Below, piece after piece: positions 7,631-15,284 of a stretch of 37,868 bases of DNA. Under the pieces are notes generated by a model. That model did not search any database. It was not told the origin of the DNA and saw nothing but the letters and a program-made list of their open reading frames with translations. This stretch comes from Selenomonas sp. Its GTDB lineage: Bacteria; Bacillota_C; Negativicutes; Selenomonadales; Selenomonadaceae. The stretch covers positions 1 to 37,868 of the forward strand of contig NZ_JAILPX010000069.1 in assembly GCF_024699275.1 (NCBI RefSeq), given 5' to 3'. Every line of letters starts with the position of its first letter. The stretch's first letter is position 1. Both the position numbers and the translations under genes were made by a program.

Positions 7631-8482
7631 TCAGCCCTTTGCCGAAACCTCGTTATAGACATCCTTCAGCAAGGTTTCCTTGCGCAGGGACAAGCATTCA
7701 CAATGCTTGTCCTCTGCATCCACATTGCGGATGGTCTCCAGGATGATTTCTCCAATCATAGGGGCATCGTCATAGAAGATATCCGCCATATCCTGATGGG
7801 ACCACTTTTCCTTGATGCCTTCACCATAATTTACGGTAAAGTAGAGCCCCGCATAGCAGGCGCCGATTTCCCGGGCCAGATAAACCTCCGGACAAATACT
7901 CTGGCCTACGATATCCGCATGACCATTCATCATGGCTACTTCTGCCGGACTTTCAAAATGGCGCCCGTCGGTAACCGCATAGGTCCCCCTGGTAAACACC
8001 CGCCCGGTAAAGCGCTTTTTCGTTGCGGCAATCAAGGCCTGCCGCATTTCTGGACACAGAGCATCCCGCATCACCAGCAGATACCGGCCATCCAGCATCA
8101 CATCCTTGCGCACGGATAAATCCAGATAATCGTCCGGGATGATAAAGTCCCGCAAATCCAACAACTTATTGACCGTACCGACTCCCCCCTCGGAGATAAT
8201 CCGCTTGACACCGGCTTCCCGGAAAATCCAGAACACCTGCCGGGATGCATCGGCCCGGGTAACGCCACTGCGCCAACCGTGCATCTTGACCGTCAGCACC
8301 CGCTTTTCTCCCACCCGGAACAGCCGCATAGCTGGGCTTTCGCCGTAGGGGGTTTCAAAGCGCAGATTATCCGCAAGGATTTCCACATCTTCCGCCGTCA
8401 CATTGGCCGGGAAATTACTGGATAGTGTTCCCGATCCGCCAACTACGGCATAGCTGGCAGCCGGAATCTTGTTATCTGACAT
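7631..8482 (-). CDS. MTAP-family purine nucleoside phosphorylase, 283 aa
   Basis: Phosphorylase of the methylthioadenosine / purine nucleoside phosphorylase fold. Recognisable parts are the N-terminal phosphate loop VVGGSGTLSS, VKRIISEGGVGTVNKLL with FIIPDDYLDLS, the YAVTDGRHFESPAEV segment in place of the usual base-binding TEGPRFETPAE, and ICPEVYLAREIGACYAGLYF. The HGW in place of HGR/HGH, and the altered base-site loop, mark it as divergent. It lies between mqnC and moxR in one operon. It could cleave (amino)futalosine in place of MqnB/MTAN, or recycle 5'-deoxyadenosine released by radical SAM chemistry. The sequence does not decide between these. An AGGAG site precedes ATG 8482. Confidence 0.8.
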   Translation of the reverse strand: MSDNKIPAASYAVVGGSGTLSSNFPANVTAEDVEILADNLRFETPYGESPAMRLFRVGEKRVLTVKMHGWRSGVTRADASRQVFWIFREAGVKRIISEGGVGTVNKLLDLRDFIIPDDYLDLSVRKDVMLDGRYLLVMRDALCPEMRQALIAATKKRFTGRVFTRGTYAVTDGRHFESPAEVAMMNGHADIVGQSICPEVYLAREIGACYAGLYFTVNYGEGIKEKWSHQDMADIFYDDAPMIGEIILETIRNVDAEDKHCECLSLRKETLLKDVYNEVSAKG

Positions 8483-8518
8483 AATCGTACTCCTCTATGC
8501 CTTCCCTGAAGGAAGGGC

Positions 8519-9544
8519 TTAAAATCGCTTAATCACGTTATATTCGGTATCTCTTTGTGCCGGCTGCTTGCCTGCACCTCGAATCATATCCGCCATCTTG
8601 TTGATGGACATTTCATATTGAGTGCCTGCCGCCCGAACCACATTTTCCTCCAGCATGATGCTGCCTAAATCATCAGCACCAAAGCCCAGGGTCAATTGGC
8701 CAATGCGCTCCCCCTGGGTAACCCAGGACCCCTGGATGTGTTTGACATTATCCATATAGAGCCGGGTTACGGCCAAGGTCTTCATATAATCCCAACCGCT
8801 GGTCTTTTCCCCGCCCAGCTCAGTATTCCCCGGCTGGAAAGTCCAGGTGATAAAGGCCCGAAAGCCGCCAGTCTTATCCTGCAGGCGGCGAATCTTTTCC
8901 ATGTGCTCAATGCGCTGGGCCATGGTCTCCCCGAAACCGATAACCATGGTAGCCGTGCTTTCCATACCAATGCTATGGGCACATTCCATGACATGAAGCC
9001 AGTCCTCCGTCATGATTTTCTTGGGGCTGACCCGGTGCCGCACCTCATCCACCAGAATTTCGGCACCACCACCGGGCAAACTATCCAGTCCCGCCTCCTG
9101 CAGGCGTTTCAGGGTATCCAGAATGGACAGCCCCGCCTGCTGGGCAAAATACTGGATTTCCGTAGCCGTAAAAGAATGAATGGTAATCTGCGGAAATTTC
9201 TCCTTGATGCTACGCAGCATGGTCTCATAGTAATCCAGACCTAAATCCGGATACAATCCCCCTTGAATCATCACCTGGGTACCGCCAGCAGCCACTGTTT
9301 CCGCCACCTTGGCCAGAATTTCCGCGTTGCTGAGCAAATAAGCATCCTTGGATTCCTTGCGCCGGAAAAAGGCGCAAAATCTGCATTCATTCTTGCAGAC
9401 ATTGGTATAGTTGATGTTCCGGTCCACAATAAAGGTCACGGTATCATCAAAGAGCTTGCGACGGACCGCATCGGCCTGTATGCCCAGTTCGATAGGGTCG
9501 CCATGGTCCAGCAGGGCAATCCCTTTTTCTTCACTAAGCCGCAT
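8519..9544 (-). CDS. mqnC: Cyclic dehypoxanthinyl futalosine synthase MqnC, 341 aa
   Basis: Radical SAM enzyme of the futalosine menaquinone pathway that cyclises dehypoxanthine futalosine. The cluster-binding CKNECRFC gives C50, C54 and C57. MIQGGLYPDLGLDYYE, LDSLPGGGAEILVDEVR and the C-terminal GFGADDLGS are family signatures. ATG 9544 shares its A with the TGA of the preceding gene (TGATG), a translational coupling; a TTG three bases upstream is also in frame but less likely. A GGGAGG lies 10 bases before the start. Second-to-third position in the operon, directly after two MqnE-like genes. mqnA and mqnD are not in the window. Confidence 0.92.
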   Translation of the reverse strand: MRLSEEKGIALLDHGDPIELGIQADAVRRKLFDDTVTFIVDRNINYTNVCKNECRFCAFFRRKESKDAYLLSNAEILAKVAETVAAGGTQVMIQGGLYPDLGLDYYETMLRSIKEKFPQITIHSFTATEIQYFAQQAGLSILDTLKRLQEAGLDSLPGGGAEILVDEVRHRVSPKKIMTEDWLHVMECAHSIGMESTATMVIGFGETMAQRIEHMEKIRRLQDKTGGFRAFITWTFQPGNTELGGEKTSGWDYMKTLAVTRLYMDNVKHIQGSWVTQGERIGQLTLGFGADDLGSIMLEENVVRAAGTQYEMSINKMADMIRGAGKQPAQRDTEYNVIKRF

Positions 9545-10629
9545 CAATCCTGCACCTCCCGGTAAAAAGTATCCCGCTGTACCGGCTCGTAGCCTGTTTC
9601 CCGGATGAACTTCTCCAAATCTGCCCGGGTAATGCCCGTATTGGTCCTGGCCCCCGCCGCATGGATGATTTTCTCCTCGCCGATGGTGCCATCCAAATCG
9701 TCTGCACCAAAGCCCAGCGCCAGTTGTGCAATGGGCATGGTCAGCATGATCCAGAAGGCCTTAATATGGTCAAAATTATCGAGAATCAGGCGGGACAGGG
9801 CCAGCATCTTCATATCTTCCCAAGATCCCACCCGCTTGAGGCCGCGCTCCGCCCCTAATTCCGTATTGGCCGGATGGAAGGGAAACAGCATAAAGGCCTG
9901 GAAGCCTTTGGTTTCATCCTGTAAATCCCGCAGGGTAAACAAGTGCTGCAAGCGTTCCTCAATGGTTTCCACATGGCCGTACATGATGGAGGCATTAGTG
10001 CGGATTCCCAATTCATGGGCTGTGCGCATAACTTTCAGCCATTCTGCGGTCGTGGCTTTTTTCGGGCAGATAATCTCCCTGACCCGATCGCAGAGGATTT
10101 CGGCGCCGCCACCAGGGAGACTGTCCAAACCCGCCTCCTTAAGCTCAGTCAACACGGCCTTGATACTCTTGCCACTGATTTTGGCAAAGTTGACAATTTC
10201 CACTGGAGTAAAGGCTTTGACGTCCACCTCTGGCAGTGCAGACCGCACCTGTTTGACCACATCCTTGTAATAGGCAAAGTCCTTATCCGGGTGCAGCGCA
10301 CTGACAATATGGATTTCTGCCAGATTCTTGAGGTTTTTGGCACTAGCCAAAATCTTGGCCACATCATCGGTTTCCAGCACAAAGCCCCGCTTATCCCCCT
10401 CCTTTACCTGGAAGGCGCACAGCGGACAATTGGCACTGCAGATGTTGGTCAGATTGATATGCCGGTTCACCGTATAGAATACCTTCTTGCCGCTTTTCAC
10501 TTCCTTCATGCGGCGGGCGCACTTGGCCAAAAAGAGCAGGTCATTGTCTTTGTATAACGCCAAGGCATCTGCCAGAGTCAGTCTGTCTCCAGCCGCTGCC
10601 TTAATCCGCGCTAATTTAATATCGTCCAT
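9544..10629 (-). CDS. Second MqnE-like radical SAM enzyme (divergent aminofutalosine synthase paralog), 361 aa
   Basis: Radical SAM protein of the MqnE/MqnC group with C64, C68 and C71 in CSANCPLC. It shares with its upstream neighbour the MqnE signatures RHINLTNIC, LPGGGAEIL, MYGHVETIEERL, LRDLQDETKGFQAF, FHPANTELG and GFGADDLDG. It differs where MqnE is usually conserved: CAFQVKEGDKRGFVLE instead of CAFGRDGGDKGAYEM-type sequence, and IVSALHPDKDF instead of VSGLHPTWTF. The spacing is operonic: 9 bases after mqnE, and an overlapping stop/start with mqnC. AGGAGGAGCC precedes ATG 10629. Either a duplicate aminofutalosine synthase or an enzyme for a different enolpyruvyl or related substrate. 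Confidence 0.82.
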   Translation of the reverse strand: MDDIKLARIKAAAGDRLTLADALALYKDNDLLFLAKCARRMKEVKSGKKVFYTVNRHINLTNICSANCPLCAFQVKEGDKRGFVLETDDVAKILASAKNLKNLAEIHIVSALHPDKDFAYYKDVVKQVRSALPEVDVKAFTPVEIVNFAKISGKSIKAVLTELKEAGLDSLPGGGAEILCDRVREIICPKKATTAEWLKVMRTAHELGIRTNASIMYGHVETIEERLQHLFTLRDLQDETKGFQAFMLFPFHPANTELGAERGLKRVGSWEDMKMLALSRLILDNFDHIKAFWIMLTMPIAQLALGFGADDLDGTIGEEKIIHAAGARTNTGITRADLEKFIRETGYEPVQRDTFYREVQD

Positions 10630-10638
10630 GGCTCCTCC

Positions 10639-11736
10639 TCAGTCAAAAGTTCGCAAAATATTGAAGTTGCAGTCACAGGCCGCCGGAATCCGGCCGGCTT
10701 CCCGAATGATGCGGATGATCTTATCCTCCGACAAAGCCCGAGGACTGGTTGCCCCCGCATCGTGGAGAATGGTTTCCTTATGCACCGTACCATCGATATC
10801 GTTGGCCCCAAAGCCCAAAGCCACCTGAGCCACCGGTACCGTCAGCATCACCCAGTAAGCCTTGATATTTTGGAAATTATCCAGCATCAGACGGGAAATG
10901 GCCATGGTCCGCAAGTCATCCCAGACGCTGGTCTGCTTGATGCTCCGCCCCAATTCCGTATTCTTGGGCAGGAAAGGGAAGCAGATAAAGGTCTGGAAGC
11001 CCCCTGTTTCATCCTGCAAATCCCGCAGCCGCAGCAGATGATCCACCCGCTCCTCCAGTGTTTCAATATGACCATAGAGCATGCTGGCATTGGACTTGAT
11101 GCCCAGCCGATGAGCCGTCCGGGCCACCTCCAGCCATTCATCTGCCGTGGCCTTGTTGGGGCAGAGCTTATTCCGCACCCGGTCAGTCAGAATCTCTGCA
11201 CCACCGCCGGCAATGGCCTGCAGGCCACCCTCATCCCGCAGGCGTACAAGCACTTCTTCCACCGTAAGGCCGGAAATCTGGGCAAAATGGGTGATTTCAA
11301 CCCCCGTAAACCCCTTCATATAAAGCTGGGGATAACGTTCATGAATAGCCTTGACGATGCCCAGATAATGTTCAAAGGTCCAAGTCGGATGCAATCCGCT
11401 GACCACATGGAGTCCGGCCAGATTCGGATCCTGCATGGCATCTGCCACCAAGGCCAGAGCCTGCTCCTTGGTCATTTCGTAAGCACCCTTATCTCCGCCG
11501 TCCCGGCCAAAGGCACAGAACTTACAATGGGATGTACAGATATTGGTCAAATTGACATGACAATTCACGTTGAAATAGACGATATCTCCGCACTTGCGTT
11601 TCCGCACTTTATCTGCCATAGCTCCCAGCCAGGCAAGGTCGTGGCATTGGAACAAACGCAGGCCGTCTTCCCGCGTGAGACGCGCTCCCCCCTCAATCTT
11701 TGCTTCTATATCCTTATATTCTTCCGCAGCTAACAT
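10639..11736 (-). CDS. mqnE: Aminofutalosine synthase MqnE, 365 aa
   Basis: Radical SAM enzyme that joins the 5'-deoxyadenosyl radical to 3-[(1-carboxyvinyl)oxy]benzoate to give 6-amino-6-deoxyfutalosine. Cluster cysteines are C67, C71 and C74 in CTSHCKFC. SGLHPTWTFEHYL, KGFTGVEITHFAQ, GGGAEILTDRVR, SNASMLYGHIETLEER and LQDETGGFQTFI match MqnE closely. First gene of the operon, with GGAGG before ATG 11736. Of the two paralogs this one keeps the more canonical sequence, so I assign it the pathway step; that choice is inference. Confidence 0.88.
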   Translation of the reverse strand: MLAAEEYKDIEAKIEGGARLTREDGLRLFQCHDLAWLGAMADKVRKRKCGDIVYFNVNCHVNLTNICTSHCKFCAFGRDGGDKGAYEMTKEQALALVADAMQDPNLAGLHVVSGLHPTWTFEHYLGIVKAIHERYPQLYMKGFTGVEITHFAQISGLTVEEVLVRLRDEGGLQAIAGGGAEILTDRVRNKLCPNKATADEWLEVARTAHRLGIKSNASMLYGHIETLEERVDHLLRLRDLQDETGGFQTFICFPFLPKNTELGRSIKQTSVWDDLRTMAISRLMLDNFQNIKAYWVMLTVPVAQVALGFGANDIDGTVHKETILHDAGATSPRALSEDKIIRIIREAGRIPAACDCNFNILRTFD

Positions 11737-11768
11737 TTCCGTCCTCCAAATTTAAATCATACCTTATA

Positions 11769-11807
11769 ATTATAACGCCGTTGTGCCTGTTTTGCCATAG
11801 GCAAAAC
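11769..11807 (-). promoter_or_regulatory. mqnE: mqn operon promoter region with a palindromic operator candidate
   Basis: A TATAAT -10 lies on the minus strand at 11774-11769, 32 bases upstream of the mqnE start. The expected -35 position holds only TGGCAA. Covering that position is a perfect palindrome, GTTTTGCC-ATA-GGCAAAAC (11789-11807). A weak -35 with an overlapping dyad suggests control by a dimeric regulator, more likely an activator. The regulator is unknown. Confidence 0.5.
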
Positions 11808-11900
11808 TTCCGCTGGTGCTTCCACAAAGCAGAAGATAGGCTCGCCACCTGCTAAAGTTGACACAGTTAATTTTTTAATCGAAAATTAATCCCTTTCTTC

Positions 11901-11928
11901 TTGTATTTTAATCTTACGCTCCTATAAT
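11901..11928 (+). promoter_or_regulatory. Promoter of the His-rich protein gene
   Basis: TTGTAT (11901-11906), 16 bases, TATAAT (11923-11928). Start of transcription would fall near 11935, about 50 bases before the coding sequence. Upstream, an AT-rich dyad (TTAATTTT / AAAATTAA, 11867-11889) could be a regulator site. Confidence 0.6.
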
Positions 11929-11983
11929 AATCACTGTAGTCAGGAGTTAACCACTTAATATGACCGCAAAGGAGAGATACAAG

Positions 11984-12229
11984 ATGTTTAGCAAGAAAAA
12001 TGTTAAAATGACTGCTATCGCCCTTGCCGGAGTTATGAGCCTGGGGATTGGCGGACTTACGGTAGGCGCAGCAGAAGCCAGCCCCTTGCATTTTGGCCAT
12101 GACTACGAAGTGCAGGAGCTCGCCCACAAGCACCATCACTATCACCCGAAGAAGTATTCCGAAGGTGACCGCAACACAGCGGCAATTGTCGGCGCTGTAG
12201 TGGGTGCCGTTATCGCCAAAAACACCTGA
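11984..12229 (+). CDS. Small secreted histidine-rich protein, 81 aa
   Basis: No family recognised. MFSKKNVKMTAIALAGVMSL begins a clear signal peptide, with cleavage likely after GAAEA or nearby. The mature part carries HFGHDYEVQELAHKHHHYHP, eight histidines within about 30 residues, followed by a C-terminal hydrophobic stretch with small residues (AAIVGAVVGAVIA). The histidine run suggests metal binding in the periplasm, and the tail may associate with a membrane. ATG 11984 is chosen because AAAGGAGAG lies 8 bases upstream; an in-frame ATG at 11960 would put that site inside the gene. It is monocistronic, with its own promoter and terminator. Confidence 0.7.
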   Translation: MFSKKNVKMTAIALAGVMSLGIGGLTVGAAEASPLHFGHDYEVQELAHKHHHYHPKKYSEGDRNTAAIVGAVVGAVIAKNT

Positions 12230-12306
12230 TTGGCATATTCCCTCAGCTAATTCTTCCCTATGAAGGATTACACATACATTCGATTCCTAAATTCTCTAAT
12301 TCTCTA

Positions 12307-12343
12307 GCAAAAAGACCATGCCCCCACAGCATGGTCTTTTTGC
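12307..12343. terminator. Intrinsic terminator, probably bidirectional
   Basis: Perfect 15-base-pair stem (12307-12321 with 12329-12343) with a 7-base loop and T/A-rich arm ends. It ends the His-rich gene and can also act on minus-strand transcripts from the glycosyltransferase pair. Confidence 0.85.
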
Positions 12344-12358
12344 TATACCGATTGAATA

Positions 12359-12400
12359 GGCAAATGGAGGAAAGGCTTGCAGCCTTTCCTCCATTTTGCC
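12359..12400 (-). terminator. Second hairpin downstream of the GT-C-like gene
   Basis: A 19-base-pair stem (12359-12377 with 12381-12400, one bulged T) and a 3-base loop, starting nine bases after the stop of the minus-strand gene. It lacks a good T tract, so it may protect the mRNA 3' end while the neighbouring hairpin at 12307-12343 terminates. Confidence 0.6.
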
Positions 12401-12408
12401 TGCATGAT

Positions 12409-14094
12409 TTATTTTTCCGGATTCACTTTAATATCTTTGATTCCATAATATTTGCAAAGCCCATCCTTCGTCACCCCGTTATCAAAGTCCACGAAGAATA
12501 CATGCCGCAAAGCACGGTTTTTCATGGTAATGGGATCCATATAAGCAATGGACTCACCTTGAGCTGCAGCCTTCTGCACAAGAACAATCCGCACATCATT
12601 TTCCTGACGCATGGTATAGGTAACCAGCAAAGCCGCCGACAAGGTAAAGGCCCCCAGGCCCAATGCACCTGCCGTCAATACCGTGCGCCCATGGGCAACG
12701 AAATACCCGCGAATCAAGGGGTCCCGCAGCACCGCCACCGCCGCTATGATAATCATGGCCACAGAACTGAATGTAGCCCGGGCAGGGAATGTGGGCGCAG
12801 CAATCATCACCAGATTGTTAAGCAGCGCCAAGGCCAGCATCGCACCAGCATAACGGACAACAGGAAATGTCCGCCAAACCTCCCTGGCCTTGACTTTCTC
12901 CGTCAACATCTTGATTGCCGGCGTCGTCAGCCCCAGCTGTTTTTTAACCAAGGCATAGACAAAGAACAACGTCAGCCAGTAAATAGCCATCTCATCAAAC
13001 CCTTTGAATAGGTTATCAAAGTGATCGATGGTTTTCTGTTTGGTCAGGCCCAAAGGAACCATCACACCGGCATATAGAATATCCCGCACCGTCCAGGCCA
13101 CAAAGCTGCCGTTGAAATAGGAAACCACCAGTAACAGGATAGTACCTAGCATCAACCACTGCCGCCAGCCAAACTGCAGCGAGCAATGCACCGGCTGTTC
13201 CCCTTTTTGCTTGGCCAAATCCAGCTTGAATACGCGCCAAGCGCAGAGCAGAAGCAACACCAACGGCAGGATATAGAGCAGCATTTCCCCATTGCCGGCA
13301 AACTGGTTGCCGATATGGGCCAATATCCCCTTGCCAGCGCCCTGGTCATCATAGCGGACGAAGTTACCCGGCGCACCCACCAGACCGATAAGCCCCAGCA
13401 ACGCACCGCAGGCACCAGCAGGCATCCAGCCCAGCAGTTTTCCCTGGCGATGCAGATGCCAGCTGATGGCTGCTGTCAAGCCCAACACAGTCACCGCCAG
13501 GTTTTCCACGGACCAGCCGGCAATAAGTCCTAACAGCAACATGGGCAAAAGCGCCCATTTCCCCAAAGCGGCATGTCCTTTAGCCAAGGTAATATTATAG
13601 GGCAGTAAAAACAACGCCACTGGTACTGCCGACCACAGATAAACCGTTGAGCCGCTTTTCCAAACGGCCACTTCCCCAAAATGAGGAAAGGACAACCAGG
13701 CAAAAAGCCCCGTAACCGCCAACATCAAGGGTTCACGCCGCCATGTTACCGAACGGCAGGCATGGAAATACATCAGCACCACCAAAGCCGTGAACATCAG
13801 CGCATTGGCAATATCAAAGGCAAACTTGCCCAGCCATAAAAAGAAATTCAAGCATAGCACCGTAAACATCCGCCCACCATGCAACAGGTAATGACGATAA
13901 GCGGAATACACCGTATCCTGAACCGAAGCAATATGCTCCGATGTCATCCAAATCAGTGAATAATCGTAATCGTCACGATGCAGCGGCATCCAATGATTCA
14001 ATAACAGCATCACCAAAAAGATGCTCAGTAAAACCAGCAGACTCCGGCCTAACTTATCTTGACTCTGGGACAAATCATCACGCTCCCTACTCAA
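12409..14094 (-). CDS. Polytopic membrane glycosyltransferase-like protein (DUF6056 type), 561 aa
   Basis: About eleven to twelve membrane helices. The first extracytoplasmic loop holds HRDDYDYS near residue 39, followed by LLHGGRMF. This arrangement of acidic residues after helix 1 is what GT-C glycosyltransferases use with polyprenyl-phosphate sugar donors, and DUF6056-type proteins share it. The start overlaps the end of the upstream gtrB-like gene by four bases (ATGA), so the two are translationally coupled. The pair recalls gtrB plus the serotype-specific gtr gene: one makes polyprenyl-P-sugar, the other transfers the sugar to a surface glycan. The acceptor is unknown and a gtrA flippase is not adjacent. 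Confidence 0.75.
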   Translation of the reverse strand: MSRERDDLSQSQDKLGRSLLVLLSIFLVMLLLNHWMPLHRDDYDYSLIWMTSEHIASVQDTVYSAYRHYLLHGGRMFTVLCLNFFLWLGKFAFDIANALMFTALVVLMYFHACRSVTWRREPLMLAVTGLFAWLSFPHFGEVAVWKSGSTVYLWSAVPVALFLLPYNITLAKGHAALGKWALLPMLLLGLIAGWSVENLAVTVLGLTAAISWHLHRQGKLLGWMPAGACGALLGLIGLVGAPGNFVRYDDQGAGKGILAHIGNQFAGNGEMLLYILPLVLLLLCAWRVFKLDLAKQKGEQPVHCSLQFGWRQWLMLGTILLLVVSYFNGSFVAWTVRDILYAGVMVPLGLTKQKTIDHFDNLFKGFDEMAIYWLTLFFVYALVKKQLGLTTPAIKMLTEKVKAREVWRTFPVVRYAGAMLALALLNNLVMIAAPTFPARATFSSVAMIIIAAVAVLRDPLIRGYFVAHGRTVLTAGALGLGAFTLSAALLVTYTMRQENDVRIVLVQKAAAQGESIAYMDPITMKNRALRHVFFVDFDNGVTKDGLCKYYGIKDIKVNPEK

Positions 14095-15068
14095 TCCCGT
14101 TCATGGGGCAGCCACTCGTCCCGGCCGCCATAAATCATCTTTTTCCCATTATGTTCATCCACCAAATAGATGGGACGCCCCTTGCTCTCCTGGAACACAC
14201 GACCCAAGTACTCACCGATAATTCCCAGGGACAAGAGCTGTATGCCTCCTAAAAAGAGCATCACCGTCATCAGCGTAGGATAACCGGCCACAGGATCTCC
14301 ATAACAGAGGGCATTAAAGAGTACCCAGCACATGTAGAACATAGCCAGCCCGGAAACGCCCAGCCCCAGAATGGTGGTCATACGCAAAGGTGCGGTGGTA
14401 AAGGAGGTCATACCTTCCACCGCCAGATTGTACAAAGCCAAATAACTCCAGGTGGTCGTTCCTGCAGCCCGGGGCCGCACATGGAAGGGAATCTCCTTCT
14501 TGCGATAGCCCACCCAGGTAAACATGCCCTTAGTGAACCGCTGATTTTCCCGCATTAACCGCAGCGCTGCCACGCAACGCTTGTCCAACAGGCGAAAATC
14601 CCCCACATCCCGCTGTACCCGAAAACGGGACACCGTTTGCAGGCAACGGTAAAAGAGATTCGCCATATGCCGCTTAAACCAGGTTTCGTCGGTTCTATCC
14701 GTGCGTTTGGCACAGACATCATCATAACCCTGACGCCACCAGTCAATCATCTCCGGTACTAGTTCCGGCGGATGCTGCAAATCCGCATCCATAATGATGA
14801 CAGCATCCCCATCAGCATAGTCCAGTCCAGCCATCATGGCCGCTTCCTTGCCAAAATTCCGCGATAAGCTCAGATAATTGACGTTTTTTTCCCTCGCAGA
14901 CAGCGCCTGCAATAAAGAAAGCGTATTGTCCCGGCTGCCATCATTGACAAACAGATAGGTGAACGTACAATCTGCGATATTCTGCAGGACACGGGACACT
15001 TCTGTATAAAATTTCTCGACAACTTCCTGTTCATTATAACAGGGTACGACTATGGTTATCTTATCCAT
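14091..15068 (-). CDS. GtrB-like polyprenyl-phosphate glycosyltransferase (GT2), 325 aa
   Basis: Family 2 glycosyltransferase that moves a hexose from a nucleotide sugar to undecaprenyl phosphate at the cytoplasmic face. ITIVVPCYNEQEVVEKFY opens the GT-A fold, VNDGSRDNT and LSRNFGKEAAMMAGLDYA bind nucleotide, and IIMDADLQHPPE carries the DxD metal site. Two C-terminal membrane helices (near residues 230-250 and 265-290) end in GEYLGRVFQESKGRPIYLV, as in GtrB/CsbB/YkcC. AGAGGAGAG precedes ATG 15068. Forms a two-gene unit with the GT-C-like protein. Confidence 0.9.
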   Translation of the reverse strand: MDKITIVVPCYNEQEVVEKFYTEVSRVLQNIADCTFTYLFVNDGSRDNTLSLLQALSAREKNVNYLSLSRNFGKEAAMMAGLDYADGDAVIIMDADLQHPPELVPEMIDWWRQGYDDVCAKRTDRTDETWFKRHMANLFYRCLQTVSRFRVQRDVGDFRLLDKRCVAALRLMRENQRFTKGMFTWVGYRKKEIPFHVRPRAAGTTTWSYLALYNLAVEGMTSFTTAPLRMTTILGLGVSGLAMFYMCWVLFNALCYGDPVAGYPTLMTVMLFLGGIQLLSLGIIGEYLGRVFQESKGRPIYLVDEHNGKKMIYGGRDEWLPHERD

Positions 15069-15092
15069 CGGGCTCTCCTCTCAGCAGCCCCC

Positions 15093-15121
15093 ATTTTAAC
15101 ACGTTTGCCCAGCCTTGTCGA
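15093..15121 (-). promoter_or_regulatory. Promoter of the gtrB-like/GT-C pair
   Basis: Minus strand TCGACA (15121-15116), 17 bases, TAAAAT (15098-15093); predicted start about 18 bases before the coding sequence. The ~215-base gap between this gene and crp shows no clear terminator and no well-supported gene. Confidence 0.65.
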
Positions 15122-15284
15122 TACCCGGGCAATTCGTCATGCAGCGGATAATGCCACCAGAATATACGCAAAAAGCCCGGCAAAAGAAAGTGCATCCCTC
15201 GCTAAAAACCAGTCCGTTTCAGCACAGAGGATATACCAACGTCGCCGGGAGCTATAACGCCACAGTGATATGTACAATTCGGTT

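Noticed and set aside
11867..11889. AT-rich dyad as a Fur box upstream of the His-rich gene
   Set aside because: It does not match the GATAATGATAATCATTATC pattern well enough to name a regulator.
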